Assembly: GCF_041146795.1 (NCBI RefSeq) | Contig: NC_135174.1 | Location: forward strand, 22,716,878 to 22,780,877 | Reading direction: 5' to 3' | Length of the DNA: 64,000 nt | Source of the DNA: Maylandia zebra | Lineage: Eukaryota; Chordata; Actinopteri; Cichliformes; Cichlidae | Shown here: positions 28,970 to 41,800 of the stretch, piece after piece | Layout of the letters: each line of letters begins with the position of its first letter | Position numbering within the stretch: position 1 is the stretch's first letter | Program-made: the position numbers and the translations under genes | Notes under the pieces: generated by a model | Seen by the model: only the letters and a program-made list of their open reading frames with translations | What the model was told of the DNA's origin: nothing | Databases searched by the model: none

Positions 28970-30035
28970 ACCCGTTCTATTAAGGTGCAGGTTGATGATG
29001 GTTCACAGTAATTTACTTTAAAACCAGTCAGAAGTGTTTAAAGAGGATATTTACGGATGGAGCCCTACTCTCAAAAACTGAAAGGGATGTAACAGTGTCT
29101 GTGAAGCTGGACTTAAGAAATAACTGCTTAAAGTTTTAAAAGGATGTTTAGCACCATCTTCTGTCAGCACGGGATGTTATGTCACCAGGTCGGTCGGTTG
29201 GTTGGTTGCAGCAAATACACTTACATTAGTTTATCTTAGCTAACTAGTGACAGAATTGATAACTTGGAGGAAAATAAGGACACTAAACCTAAAAATCAGT
29301 TTAAGGGGATCAGTTTCAGGCTGCAAGAAACCAAGGATATACTGTCCACTTTGACTGTCTTTGTCTCTAGCAGTATTTGGCTCCTTGTTATTTGACTAGT
29401 TGCACTGAAAAGGGAAAATCCAGTGGTTAGCTGTAATGTAACTAACAGCTAGCAGATACTGCATGTTAGCTGCAATGTAATATCAGGTCCTTAAGCTTCT
29501 TAGTCATTATTTTTAGTTTGTATTCTGTTTTTGGTTGGTGTTAGAGTTGTTCTTTATATTTGATTCTTTTCTTTAGTTTAGTCTAGCCTCTCTAGTATTC
29601 CCTCCCATCTTATTATCTACTCTATCTCTGTCTTAGGTATTAATGTTGTGTTATTTACCTTTAATCCTGCTGGCTTGCCTTTAAAGTCTGTTTTTTTTTT
29701 TTTTTAGCTCCCTTTAAATAAGGTTTATAACATATTTACACAATGGGTGAAGTTAAGACAGTCTAACACGTTGTTTGTGTTGTCTGGTATGCAGTGGAAT
29801 GGTGAATTAGCTTCTCCACTTCTTTTAAAGATTTTCTTTAAGCTCAGTTAAACTTTGTATTCGTTCAGACAGGAACTTGAGCAATGTCTGCCTATAATGG
29901 AATATTTCATTTCATTAATTTTGACACCAATTACTGATCTATGTACATGTTTGACAAGTAATAAACAAAATGCTAATGTTCTGCCAATTCTAACTAATGA
30001 ATATATTTAAAGTACAGTGTATTGGAAGTGTAGAT
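28970..30035. other. Gene B 3' flank; no gene seen
   Basis: Non-coding. The part from about 29875 to 30035 aligns with the downstream flank of gene A (TTGAGCA[A/G]TGTCT and ATAT[A/G]TTTAAAGTA motifs). Confidence 0.45.
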
Positions 30036-30250
30036 CTTTTATGACTTGTGTCAAATATGGTAAATGGACTGGATCATAAATAGTACTTTCCTACTATACC
30101 TGAGCAATCAAAGTGCTTTATACAACTTGCCTTATTTAGGCAAAAGAGAAGGCAACTTGGGGTTAGGATATTTAGCATGGAGCAGCCCTGGATCGAGCCA
30201 CCAATCTTCCAACTAGTAGATGCTCTACCTCCTGCGCTACAATAGCCACG
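30036..30250 (-). mobile_element. Diverged tRNA-derived SINE (minus strand)
   Basis: The left part TGGTAAATGGACTGGATCAT and right part with GATCGAGCCACCAATCTTCC (B-box complement) and GTAGATGCTCTACCTCCTGC match the layout of the SINE at 24905-25236 but are more diverged. Confidence 0.6.
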
Positions 30251-31023
30251 CTTGCTTATTTCTGGCAACATCAAGCATTGTAGCTCATGTTTCCTGTAAA
30301 TCTATTTGCTTCCTAGATACTTTGTGTATTAGCATGAAATAATCAGTCCTGTTATCTGGTTCTAAAAATGTAAAAAATAAATAAATAAACTTCTCCTTTC
30401 TCTGTATGTTTCTTGCACAACTAACCCATCTTTCCAGCAAATTTAAAATTACCGATGAGACTGTCATGTTAAAGTGGCTAGCTTCATCTATAAAATTAAC
30501 ATATTTACAGACTAGTCCAAACTTTTGATGTCTATAACTAACCCCACTTCAAGGCAACTATTTAAATTGTTAAAAGTTGGCTAAGGTTTAAATCTGGGGG
30601 TGGGGACACTTGGGGGGCATTGGGCTGGAGGCTGGCTATACCCTGGACAGATATCCAATCTGACATCAATTTGTAGTATGACCTGATTAAATATCATGCA
30701 TTCCCCTCCAATACTTTCCAATCATATGAAGCTGCGTCACTATCATCTACAAGGGCATTTTACACCTCACACATGGCTTATGTAATGCTTCAGTTCATGA
30801 AGAACAGTCTCTGCAACACCACTGAGTCCGTAATCCTCAGATATAGTATAACCACATCCATCCTACACTCCTACTCCTACAAAGCACTTCAGCTGAGTCA
30901 AGTGCATCCTTTAAATCACATAGAGGTGGAAGAGGAAGAGGTTTCTTTATTACAAGTATCCAGAGGGAGAACTGTGGTGTTGTCTGTAAAAGAAATCTAT
31001 ACACCCACATATCTCTCACATGG

Positions 31024-31112
<89 letters not shown>

Positions 31113-31500
31113 ACCTACCATTTGTCGCTGCAGTGCTCTCCAGTCTTCCCACTGAATAAAAATCAAGGATGACAGGGTAAGGGTTCAACTTCCAGTTTTA
31201 TGGTGGTCCAGAAATAGTGACAATAATCAGCTCCTACCAATGTCCACCCTCCTAGTGAGAGTGCTTTAACTTTTAACTTAAGACACACCCACTGGGAGGA
31301 GTCTTGTGACCTAGGGGTGGAGCAATACAAAAAGGAAAGGGCAAAACAACCACACACTCATGTGGGTTTTTTTTTAATTATCAGGTGACTTTTTTTTCAT
31401 TATGTCTCAATACATAGCACTTTACTGTGCAAATAGGCTACACATAACTGTATGAACACAAATCAGTGTAAATACATGTGACTATGTCATTTGGATCCCT
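30251..31500. repeat. Spacer with compound (CT)n(CA)n microsatellite
   Basis: No gene. 31027-31070 is (CT)n and 31071-31110 is (CA)n; open frames through it are artefacts of the repeat. Confidence 0.7.
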
Positions 31501-31533
31501 GATGACAACCAGCGTTCCAGTGTTTTTAATGAG

Positions 31534-31990
31534 AAAAAAATGAAAGCATGGAAATTGCTTCATTGTTTTAATGTCATGAATTTAATCTCCGACACAGCAT
31601 GCGTGATATGATTTCTGAAGAAATGGAAATGGAGCAAAGACAGTCAGAAGACACCTATTATGAACCACACTCATTATATTGCAGAAGTAATCACTGAAAT
31701 GAAACCATTGATTGATTTTTTGATGGTTTTCATATTGATATTTCCTTTGCCAAATATTTTGTGTGTTTCTTTTGCTTATAAAACCAATGAGTGTTCAAGG
31801 TGTCAAGAACACATACAACCATATACCACAAAATATATATATTCCTTCCTGATCTGCTCAGTTATTTTTACATTCCTGTTTACATGTAGGAATATGATAG
31901 TGAGAGTATCTCCTCATTAACATGTCAGTCACTAATAACAGTGTCAACCATTTTGGCTTCAGTCAGTCTATAGTTGTTTACACTGTAAGT
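31534..31990 (+). pseudogene. Relic of a receptor gene: intron 2 end, intron 6 and part of exon 7
   Basis: 31911-31984 reads LINMSVTNNSVNHFGFSQSI then VVYT and ends at a GTAAGT donor, matching exon 7 of gene C (INMSVTTKTVNEF, IVYT). Just upstream, 31790-31870 matches intron 6 of gene C (ACCATATACCACAAAATATA, then TTCCTTCCTGATCTGCTCAG against TTCTTTCTTGCTGATCTTTT). 31540-31575 resembles the end of gene C intron 2 (ATGAAAGCA, TTGCTTCATTGTTTT). Exons 3-6 and the first half of exon 7 are deleted and nothing of exons 8-11 follows, so the copy is dead. Confidence 0.7.
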
Positions 31991-31999
31991 ATTCCTGGA

Positions 32000-33160
32000 A
32001 ATGTCATTGTCCGTGTTCTACCTACTTCACTGTAGATGCAAAACCTAATTGCATACCTTAACATCCATTCAGCATGGTTGCACTACTCACAACTCTGAAT
32101 GTACGAATGTGTACTGTTCCTATTAGGGTCAGACTACACTGTCACATAATAATTCTTTCTTTTAACATAAATGTATTTGTTTTGCTTTTTCCTAGTGCAA
32201 GGAAAACACAATTTTCATGCTTGATTTTTTTTAAAGCACTGATATCTTAATGGATAAAAATGAATGCTGACATTGGAACAGCAGTACGTAATGAACTTGA
32301 ATATTTTCAGTGTCTGATCACTGATTACTGATAAAGCAACAATAAGATCACAGTTATCAACTTTCTCTTTTTGCCAAATGGGACCGAACTGCGTCTCCTG
32401 ATCGAGCACTGAAATATGTTTTCTTCTCCTCACATTCATATTTTGCTGCTTTGATTGATAAATATCTGAACATCTGAAAGATGATAAAGAAATGTGTGGC
32501 TGTCTAGATATAATTCAGTTTTGTATATTCCGGTGACATAGGATCTGTTGTTTGCAAGTCTGATACAGTTTTACAACATTTACACAACCTGGACATGAAT
32601 TGTGGATTCACATGCCTTTATTACCTGGATGCTCTAAAATGCTCTAAAATCATCTGTAGATTCTTATAAAGCACACCAATTCCACAAACAAGACCAGTAC
32701 AATGAACATTAGTGAAATTTTATCTGTAGAAACATCTATTTAAAGACACATGCAGAAGGAAATAGACAATAAATTTAGAAAAAATGTTTTGTTTTCTTAA
32801 TTCATAATCATCCATAATACCAGCACATTTTCAATTGTTTTCTATTAATGTTTTTAATTAAAAGCCAGAGTTAAAGCTCTTCTATTGTTTAGATTGGTAT
32901 GTAATCAGTCTGATTCAATTACTTTTAATGATTAAATATTGATACTGTTTAAAAAAAAGTTAACTTTTATTCAAAATAGAAAGAAAATACAATAATCAAC
33001 GAGATTAATGACAGGAACGTAAAAGTTTGAGCTGGAAAATAGAATATTAAGAGTTTGGTTGAATGCAGGAAAAATATTAATTCCATGGCTTTTTTTAAAA
33101 ACAAAAGCTTAAACAAATTAGTGTTTAAGCTTTTGTTACCACTCTGTTAGGATAGATACA
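32000..33160. other. AT-rich spacer before gene C; one short hairpin
   Basis: No gene. 33101-33139 forms a hairpin with 15-nt arms (AACAAAAGCTTAAAC and its complement), about 30 bp upstream of the gene C promoter motif. Confidence 0.45.
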
Positions 33161-33177
33161 ATTTGCCCCACCCTCTG
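33161..33177 (+). promoter_or_regulatory. Gene C upstream conserved motif
   Basis: ATTTGCCCCACCCTCTG, 110 bp upstream of the gene C ATG. Counterpart of the motifs at 17494, 47418 and 61571. Confidence 0.5.
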
Positions 33178-33270
33178 TTGGGCAGGGCTATGACATCAAT
33201 AGAGGAAAATAGAAAACTCTCTAGACACCACAGAGAGGGTGAAAAAGCTCTCTGGTCTCTCAAGGCTACA

Positions 33271-34384
33271 ATGATTGCAAGTTTCTTCTTCCTGCTGTTA
33301 CTTGTGGGTAAGCTGAGATTATTCTAATTAAATGGAGATGACAATTTATACCATTTAATTTACTTTATTTTTTATGAGTATAAATATATTTTTATATTTT
33401 ATTTTATTTCAATCAGTAACGCTTCTTTACTTGTAATAGATTGCATTTCAGTGCAAGAACAGGTTCCTCTATAATTTCCCAGTAAATATATCTTGTTTAC
33501 TAAATTAAATTCCACTTTTTTGTAATTAATAGATCAGAGATATAAAATAAAAAGAAAGAGAGAAAGAAAGATAACACATCTGGTATCTAGTAACTCAGAT
33601 GGATTTAAACTTAAGTATATTAAGTATATTAAGTATATATTATAAGTATATATTAAGTATATTTAATAAAGTATATTCAATATGAAGATGTACAAAATGT
33701 TTTCAGATGGACTGCAGGCAGGCATTTTGGAACCTGGACTCTTTAGCTACAAATGTGTTGCTATAGATAAGTCTTAAATTCCCAGAGGTTTAAGATTCTT
33801 AGAATCTTTTGATGATATTATGTCCTGTAGATGATGAGACATTCAAAGTCTTCACAATTTTATATTGAGGAATATTATTCTGAAGTTGTTCTACTATTTA
33901 AAATACAGTTTTTTCGTAGATTATTGATTTTCTGCCCAGCTTTACTTCTGAGAAAATCTGCTTTGCTCAGACGGTCTTTTTACATCTAATCATGCTCACT
34001 GGCTTCCTGCTATTAACCTAATGGTTTGCAAAATGTTTCTCCAGCTAGTTCTTTTTTGTTATTTTACTTTTTCAGCCGTTTTTTCCCCATCCAGCTTTTT
34101 TCAGATGTGTTGCAATCAAACTGAACTGATAATTGTCAGTGTCAACTGTAAAATGACTTAATTTAAACATTTGTTCTCTAGCATATCGAGACTATCTCTC
34201 CACACCTTTACATATTCCATATGTACGGGGTAGGAGCCCTCTTGGTCGTGGCGTGTGGATATTTCTTTAAGACACTCCAGCACGCCCGGCTACGCCCCAT
34301 AGCTTATGTATAAAACAGCTGTGCGGACGTGACACCAGTGTGTGTGTGTTTGTGTGTGTAAGTGAGAGAGAGAGAGAGAGAGAG

Positions 34385-34466
<82 letters not shown>

Positions 34467-37400
34467 TGAGTGAGAGAGAGAGCCTTGAGAGTGGGGTATG
34501 AATGTGCGTCCGTCAGGAGCGTGCTTCGGCATCCTCCGTGGGCGCTGCCTCTCCCCTGGTAGATTCCCCCTGTGTGCCCTGGTGTTCCCCGCTATTCCCC
34601 TGGTATCCCTTAGCTTGGTACCCCCTAGCTAGCCCTTGCTTTCCCTTGGTTGGTCCCCCTTCCCTGGCATATCGCCTCGAAAAAAAAACAGGCTTAAGTG
34701 CCGGCCAACGCTTCATTCATTTTGACCATTCATTTTGTGAAAAAGTGAAAAATTAGTATCATTACATTACCATTCAGTTTGGGGGTTACAACAGAAAATT
34801 ATATATTTATTGCTCACGGGGTATCAGATGGGATTATTTTAACAAACCATTAACATTTTGGCTGATAACTATTTTTATTCTCCTGTAACTTTACTATATA
34901 AAGAGCTAAATCCTCCAAAGTTTCAGGAGTAATGCTTCATAATAAAAAGTGTTTGTGAACTAAAAATCAGCAATGTGGGATACTGTTTGTCCGTGATTTA
35001 CATAGGGGGAACAAATTGTGTCAGGATCAGCCTGATATTATTTGTATCCCACTATAACTTCGTTGTATAAAGAGCTAACATCTCAAAAATGTCAGGAGTA
35101 GTTAGTCATTATAAGAAGTGTTTGTAAACTAAAAATCAACAATGTGGGATACTGTTTGTCCGTGATTTGGACAGTCCAGCGTGTGCTCCCGACGCAGGGG
35201 AAACAAATTCTGTTGGTGATATCTAGTTTGGCACGACACCGGCTACCTTCCTGGTTAGCGTGTGGCCCCGCCCCCTTGCTTGGTAGAAGAAGTATGGCAG
35301 CCCACCGTCCCAAACATGTCTGTGAATGGCATTTTGCCTTTTTACGGTAGGCACGAGCAGTGTGGCTGTGCCTGGCTGTGTCTGATTTTTCAGCCGGCGA
35401 GTGAGTGTTCTCCAGCCTGCCGCACTGTCTCATTTCGAAGTTCACACCTGCTGCTCCCCTGTCTGCAGACAGCGCTTGCGACCGCTTAGCCCTGGGGCAG
35501 ACCTTTGGGTTAAGTCCCCGCTTAGCCATCAGCGGGCTGGACTGCCAGCCCCCCCGTCTGTGGACGGCTGGGCGGCTCCGTGGTTGAATGGACCCTACAG
35601 GTTGCATCCCTGCCTTGGCCCTGCGTCTTGCAGCTGTACTGCTGCTGCGGGCTGTGTTCCTCTGGCGTATAGCCCACGGTTCGCCGACTCACACGCCAGT
35701 CGGACCTTGCTGTGTCTGATATGTCAGTCACTGAGTGGGTGTTCTCCAGCACGCAGCGCTGGCTCTCCATCTAGTGGGTTTCCCCTGTATCGTGGGTCAC
35801 ATGGCCAGCAGGTGCCCGCTCAGTGAGTTGACACCTCCCGTCTGTCCGTTAGTGTCTCATCAGGCCCCCTCTGCTGGCCCCCTGTCTATAGACTCTGCAG
35901 AGTGGCTGCTATGCACTGGTGATGAACCTTGGGTTGCTCCTCACTTGGGCCCTTAGTGGCCTGAGCCACCAGCACCTCCCCTATCGTGGTTGGTGCAGGT
36001 CAGCTGCTCTACTCCTGGGACAGGCCCTGGGCCTCGTCCTCCCTGGGCTAATCCACTGAGTGGCCGAGATGCTTCGACAGGCTCTTTCTCCCTGGCACTG
36101 TGTCACTGCCTAGTGCCAGGCAAGTCTCTGTTGTGGCTTGACTTCTCTAGGTGGTGGCTCCGCCTTCCCTTCTGGGGCATCATCCGCATATCGCAGGCTT
36201 CTGTCACAGCGATAGCCAGCTGCTGTGCTCGAGTGGCTTGGTAGGCTGTGTTGCCCTGGTGTTTGCCCACGTTCGCCGGCTTCCACGCCAGTCGCACCTC
36301 GCTGCGGCGAGTGGCATTCTACAGCCTAGTGTGTTGCCCGCAGTGCGCGGTTCACACGGCCAGCAGGGCTCCTGTCATTGCTCGAGTGGGGCGGCTTCTC
36401 GGCTCTGACTGCAGCTTCAGCCTCTGCTGCTGCTGCTACTGCTGCTGCTGCAGGCTGTGTTCCCCTGGCGTATTGCCCGCGCTTCGCCGGTTTACGCGCC
36501 AGCTGGACCTCGCTGTGTCTGATGCTCAGCGAGTGAGTGTTCTCCAGCCCACAGCGCCTGGCTCCCTGCAGGCGGTTCACCCATTGCGTGTTAGCCAGGC
36601 CTCGCTGTGTCTGATAAGTCAGCCAGCGAGTGTGTTGTGCCGCTTGGCCCTGGGGCGACCTGTGGGTCGCGTCCCTGGCTTGGAGCTCCTCTCCAGCGGC
36701 TGCACTACAGCTGCTTGCTGTGTTCCCCTGGCGTGTAAGCCAGCGAATGCAGCAATAGTCGGGCCTCGCTATGTCTGATACGTCAGCCAGCAAATGTGTG
36801 TTCTCCAGCCTCCTTGGCCAGTCTCTGTCTGGCATATAGGCTGCTGCGACTGCAGGCTGTGTTCTCCTGGCATGTTGCCGCATTTGCCGGCTTGCCCGCC
36901 GGTCGATCCTCGCTGTGTCTGATGCCTCAGCAAGCGAGTGAGTGTCCCCCAGCCTGCGATGCTGGCTCCCTGTCTGTGCTTTGCCTGTGTGTCACGGACT
37001 TACACGGCCAGCACGGGGACGCCCAGTAGCTGGGACTTTGTGTATGATCTCGAGTGTCTCATTGCGAGTTCACTCTTGAGGCTCCTCTGTCTACAGACAA
37101 GCACGTGGTGACGGTGCTGGGGGTGGACCTTCGGGTCATCGCCTTGCTCAGCCCTCCACTTATGCCGGCTAGGCTGCCAGCCCCCCCCTCCCTGTCTGTG
37201 AACAGCTCGGGGTGGCTTCGGCTTTGAGGATGGACGGGTCACATCCAAAGCTTCACCTGCGGTTGCTGGCTGTGTTCCCCTGGCGTGTTGCCCGCTTCGC
37301 CGGCGTACACGCCAGTCGGACCTCGCTGTGGCGAGTGAGAGTTCTCCAGCCTGTAGCGCCGACTCTCTGTCTGGCATTGCCCTCATGTCGTAGGCCTATG

Positions 37401-38814
37401 CGACCAGCGGGATGCTACTTGGTAGCTCGGTGTGCTGCGTTCCCTGCCGGTCTGCCTCGCGGTTCCCGGGCTGACCTTGAGCGGCCAATCACTTGCGGTC
37501 CTGTGTCCTGCATGACCGGTTCAGAGCAGTCTAGCGTCTGCAGACTGCTGCCTCCACCCCCTGGCTCGGCCTTCGCATTGCGAAGCCCTGACCAGGGTGG
37601 TGTCTCTCTTGGTGCGTTGTCACTGACTCCCGGCACCTTCACTCTCGGTGGTGCACTGTCTCCTCGCGGGGTGTCTTACAGAGTTACCCCGTACATATGG
37701 AATATGTAACGGTGTGGAGAGATAGTCTCGATATGCTAGAGAACGTATGGCTACGGTGTAACCTTGGTTCTCTTAGTGAGAGACTATCTCTCCACCGTGA
37801 GGCCGCTCGGAGATGCGTTCTGATCATCACCGGTGTCACGTCCACACAGCTGTTTTATACGTAAGCTGTGGGGCGTAGCCGGGCGTGCTGGAGTGTCTTA
37901 AAGAAATATCCACACACCACGACCAAGGGGGCTCGTACTCCGTACATATGGAATATGTAACGGTGTGGAGAGATAGTCTCCCACTAAGAGAACCAAGGTT
38001 ACACTGTAACCGTACGATATATTTTCCTGTGATATCTAACATCCATTAGTGTCATAATCCCTGAGTCTTAAACCCGAGTTTTTCAGTTGTTGGGTTCAAG
38101 GTTTGCTTTGGGCTTCGTGAAAGGATTTTATCAAAGTTGTTGTTTATGATTTTATTCTTGTGCTTTTATGTCTCTGATATTTTTGCCTTTACTTCTTTGC
38201 TCATAATGTTTCCTTATATTTGTTAGTTCTCTTTCATGACCCCATTCTGTTCCTCCAGTCTTAACTCTGTGGTTGTTTTTGGACACCAAGACACCAAAAT
38301 CAAACAGATTTTGGTGTCTTGGTTTCTTGTGCTTTTCATTTCATTTCATTTCCTTTGTCTCATTTTCACCGATTTGTTTCCCACCTGTTTTACCTTGTGT
38401 AAATATTCTCTCCTCTTGCCCTTTTCCGTGTCATCTCACTTTGCTGTGTGCTCCCCTGCTCTGTGTTTCTTGGTTCCATTATTCCTAGTTTTTAATTTTC
38501 ATATCTCGCTCTGTGTGTGTTTTTGGACTTCCTTTGTTTGTCATTGTTCAGCAATTGAATTGAGTTCATACTGTTTCCAGAGTTTTGTGTTTGGTTCAGC
38601 ATCCTGCCTGCCACACAGTTATTCATGACACTGCATTTTTAAATAAAACCTCAAATTAATTCTAACCACATATTAAAGTAAAGCAAGTCATATTAACACA
38701 TTTTTTATTTTTAAAAATTAGTACACTCATTGTCAGCTGAAAATGCATCCAGTTCAGAGCTACAGGAAGATCAACAGATGACCAGTGAGACCACTATAAG
38801 AGGTACATAGCGTC

Positions 38815-38851
<37 letters not shown>

Positions 38852-41800
38852 TAAAGTCTTTTGCCACCTCTTATTTCCAGTCTCTCAGTTTTTCTCTCCT
38901 TGGGAGTCGTTTTCATTCCAGCACTTCCACCTAACCATTTTCTTAAGCCTATGACAGAGGATAACACAGTTTGACTGACATAAAATAGTATTTTTGCACC
39001 AACAAAGCAATTCTCAAAGAGCTATTAGTCAAAAACCTCATCCGAACATGAGCACACAAACAGTATCTCAAGTTCATGGCTTTAAGAAACAAAAAACAAT
39101 CCAACAAAGATCTGATACAGGGATAAGAGATGGATCTGGCCCTTCAGCCCCACCTGCCATTCACCAAAGCCTCAACAGAAATGGTCTCAGTGGAATGGAG
39201 GCTGTCAAGAGGCTCAGGGTGAAAAGGCTGAGGTATGTCAAATTACACAAGAACTGATAATCAGTCGCAACAAGTTTTGTAGACTGAAGAATCCAAAATT
39301 TGTACTTTTGGATTGAAACCTTTGTCTATATGTATAGAGGAGCTCAGCAGAGAGGTACCACAGCCAACTGTGAAACATGATGGAGGTTTTGTTATGATGT
39401 GGGGCTTCACTCAAGCCAGTGGGGTTCGGGAGCCAGTCAAAACTGTTTGAAGTATGAATGCAGAAAAGTACTGTCAGATTTTGATCAGGTATACAGGAGC
39501 AGCTGATCAGCATCTTTATTTATTTATTTTTTTTAGCTTGGCAACCACACTGCTAATGCAGTAAAAGAATAAAATGGATACAAAAGCACAGAATGGAAAA
39601 CTAACAGTCAAAGATAGACCTCGAAATTAATTAAATAATGTGAAATCATTATGACAGATAATAGAACAAAAGGCCACTAACATCCAAAGAAGAGCTTTGA
39701 ATGTCCTTAGTGAAGATTAGAAAACTACTACTGAAGACTACTTTAAGAAATTACAAGAAAGTTTGCCTAAGAGAGCTCAGACTATGTTGGATAATATTGT
39801 TTTTTATACGAAGTGTTGAATTTCAAGCTGGAATTGTATAAATGAAGTTTTTGCTTCATATACAGTAATTACATGTATGCTTGCTAACCTTTCAATTAAT
39901 CTCTTCACTTTTAATAGCAAAATATAAAGAAAATAAAGATGACTGAAGGCGTTTCCACAGTACTGTACATGCCAACAAGTGATGTCGTCTGTTTTTGTTG
40001 TTTGTTTGTTTTTTGTTTTCTTGACACAGTTATCCAGACCTGCAATAAATTGAAAATCTGAAATGAAAGCACAGAAGCTGCTTTATTGTTTTCATATCAT
40101 AACATCAATGTCAAGAATGTCTTTTTATGTGTCCTTTTAGATAATGAAGTGGAAGTGGAGAAACTCTGCAATTTTCAGGCTATTGTACAGCACCTGGATC
40201 TAAGTAAAGACAGTATTAAGTACACTGTGAGCCGGCCCATTATAAACAACAGTCATCATACAGATGTTGTGCTTGACATGAAACTCTACGCTATTCTGGA
40301 TATGGTAAGTTGTTCAAGCTACTTGTGTATGTTTGTGTGTTTTAGTTTGAATAAATGATAATGGACATTTTTGTTACCAAATAGTTTGTTTCTTTCGATA
40401 ATAAAATAATGTCAAAAGTCTGCTCAATTGGTGCATATTTGTCTGCTTCATATGCATAATTTCAGTTTTCCATGTCATGTATTCTCTCAGTTTGGTATTC
40501 TCTTAATTATGGAGATCCATAAGCTTCATCTATGAATACATCAATGTCTGTCTTTTTGTGGCCTTCTATGCTTCTGTTAGTTGTCTAAGACCATTTAAGA
40601 CTTCCCAGATGTTGGGTTTTTCTTGTCTATTGGAGGCTGCATACTGTTGATCTTACCCAGGTCTTTCTAGGATTACTGTGGCACAAGTCAGGCTCAACCA
40701 TTTGAGCTTGAACACTGCTTGATTTCTTTGTTCACAGAGAGAAATTGACCAGACCTTAATTTCTTACATTTGGGTTTATTTGGTGAGTTTTCTCTTTCAA
40801 ATACATCAATTTTCACAGTATTGTTGAAATTGAAATTGCTTGAAATTACGTGTTTTCATCTTTTGTCTTTTTCTCCTTGTTTGTATCTCTTTCCTCTTAT
40901 TTGTATCCCTCTGACTAGTCATGGAAAAACGAGTACACTAAGTGGGATCCAGATCAATTCTGTGGAATTAAACAAATAACAATTCCTACTGAATATTTGT
41001 GGATGCCAGATATAACTATTTCAGAGATGTAAGTTTAACATATATGCACATAAACTCACACAGACCATACAGTCACTAGCAATAAGGCATTAAGCTACAG
41101 CTAAAAAAAAACAAACCCAAAGCTGAACATTTATAATTCATTATTAGAAACGTATATGCTGCTCTTCAAAATCTTAACATCATTAATTTTTTTTATCCTT
41201 GAAGATATTGTATAATTCATTAAATATGTTGCAAATTGAGCAGCAAGCCCTTCAAGTCCATGTGGTCATGTTGAGCCCTCCAAGACATTAATAAAGACTA
41301 TATCTATGTTGACCATCCCATTAAAAAAGAATAGCAACTAAATGCTGTCCTGGATAATTGTTTTGTCATGGCGCAATCAGCTCAAACCAAGCAGGATTCA
41401 TGAGGTACATGAGGTGGCTTTGAAACATGAAATGATAACCTTCCTTTTCCAAGATCCATTTTGTCCAGCACATATCTATATGGATGCACCTGAATATTCA
41501 GTTATTTGGATATCCCTCTGTCATTTAGATAATCTCGCAGTGATATTCCTGCACTTGTTCATCCTTGTGTTGCTAAAGTTTTAGTGTTTTAGTTTTAGTT
41601 TTAGTGCTAAATCCTTTGCAACCCCCCCCCCCAAAAAAAAACAACAAACAAACCTATGGACAGATTGCTTGCCCACTGCTCTATTTCTTTTTACACACCT
41701 AAAACAACACATCCAAAAGACATTGTGTTAGATCTGCCTTTTCCTACAGACCAGTGGCTACTTTTTCAATGATGAAGAGTTACACATCCTGCACAGAGAG

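Larger units (their letters stand above)
34173..38012. mobile_element. 3.8-kb GC-rich fold-back element of unknown class
   Basis: The left arm 34188-34336 is inverted relative to 37832-37980 (149 bp each, high identity), and 34173-34232 is inverted relative to 37685-37744 (60 bp, one mismatch). 37755-38012 is itself bounded by inverted copies of GTAACCTTGGTTCTCTTAGT. Both outer arms contain a TATAAAACAGCTGTG sequence pointing inward. The interior (34490-37690) is far richer in G+C than the surroundings and contains about eight imperfect copies of a unit with GCTGTGTTCCCCTGGCGT and CCTCGCTGTGTCTGAT. Frames are long but lack protein features; no transposase or reverse transcriptase seen. It occupies intron 1 of gene C. 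A large non-autonomous DNA transposon is the best guess. Confidence 0.65.

Noticed and set aside
30773-31166. Open frames on both strands across 31 kb
   Set aside because: They are translations of the (CT)n(CA)n microsatellite (Ser-Leu, His-Thr, Arg-Glu repeats).
35367-37350. Regularly recurring units suggesting a CRISPR array
   Set aside because: Units are diverged, irregularly spaced and over 80 bp, in a vertebrate intron; no CRISPR features.
35092-37709. Several long open frames (up to 185 codons) on both strands of the GC-rich block
   Set aside because: They overlap each other on both strands, follow the repeat units, have low-complexity Ala/Arg/Ser/Cys composition and no recognisable domain; stop codons are rare only because of high G+C.
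38722-38736. Earlier acceptor (TTAG at 38721) for gene C exon 2
   Set aside because: Using CAG at 38736 gives a 66-nt exon of the same length and phase as gene B's exon 2 and the aligned peptide AENASSSELQEDQQ.
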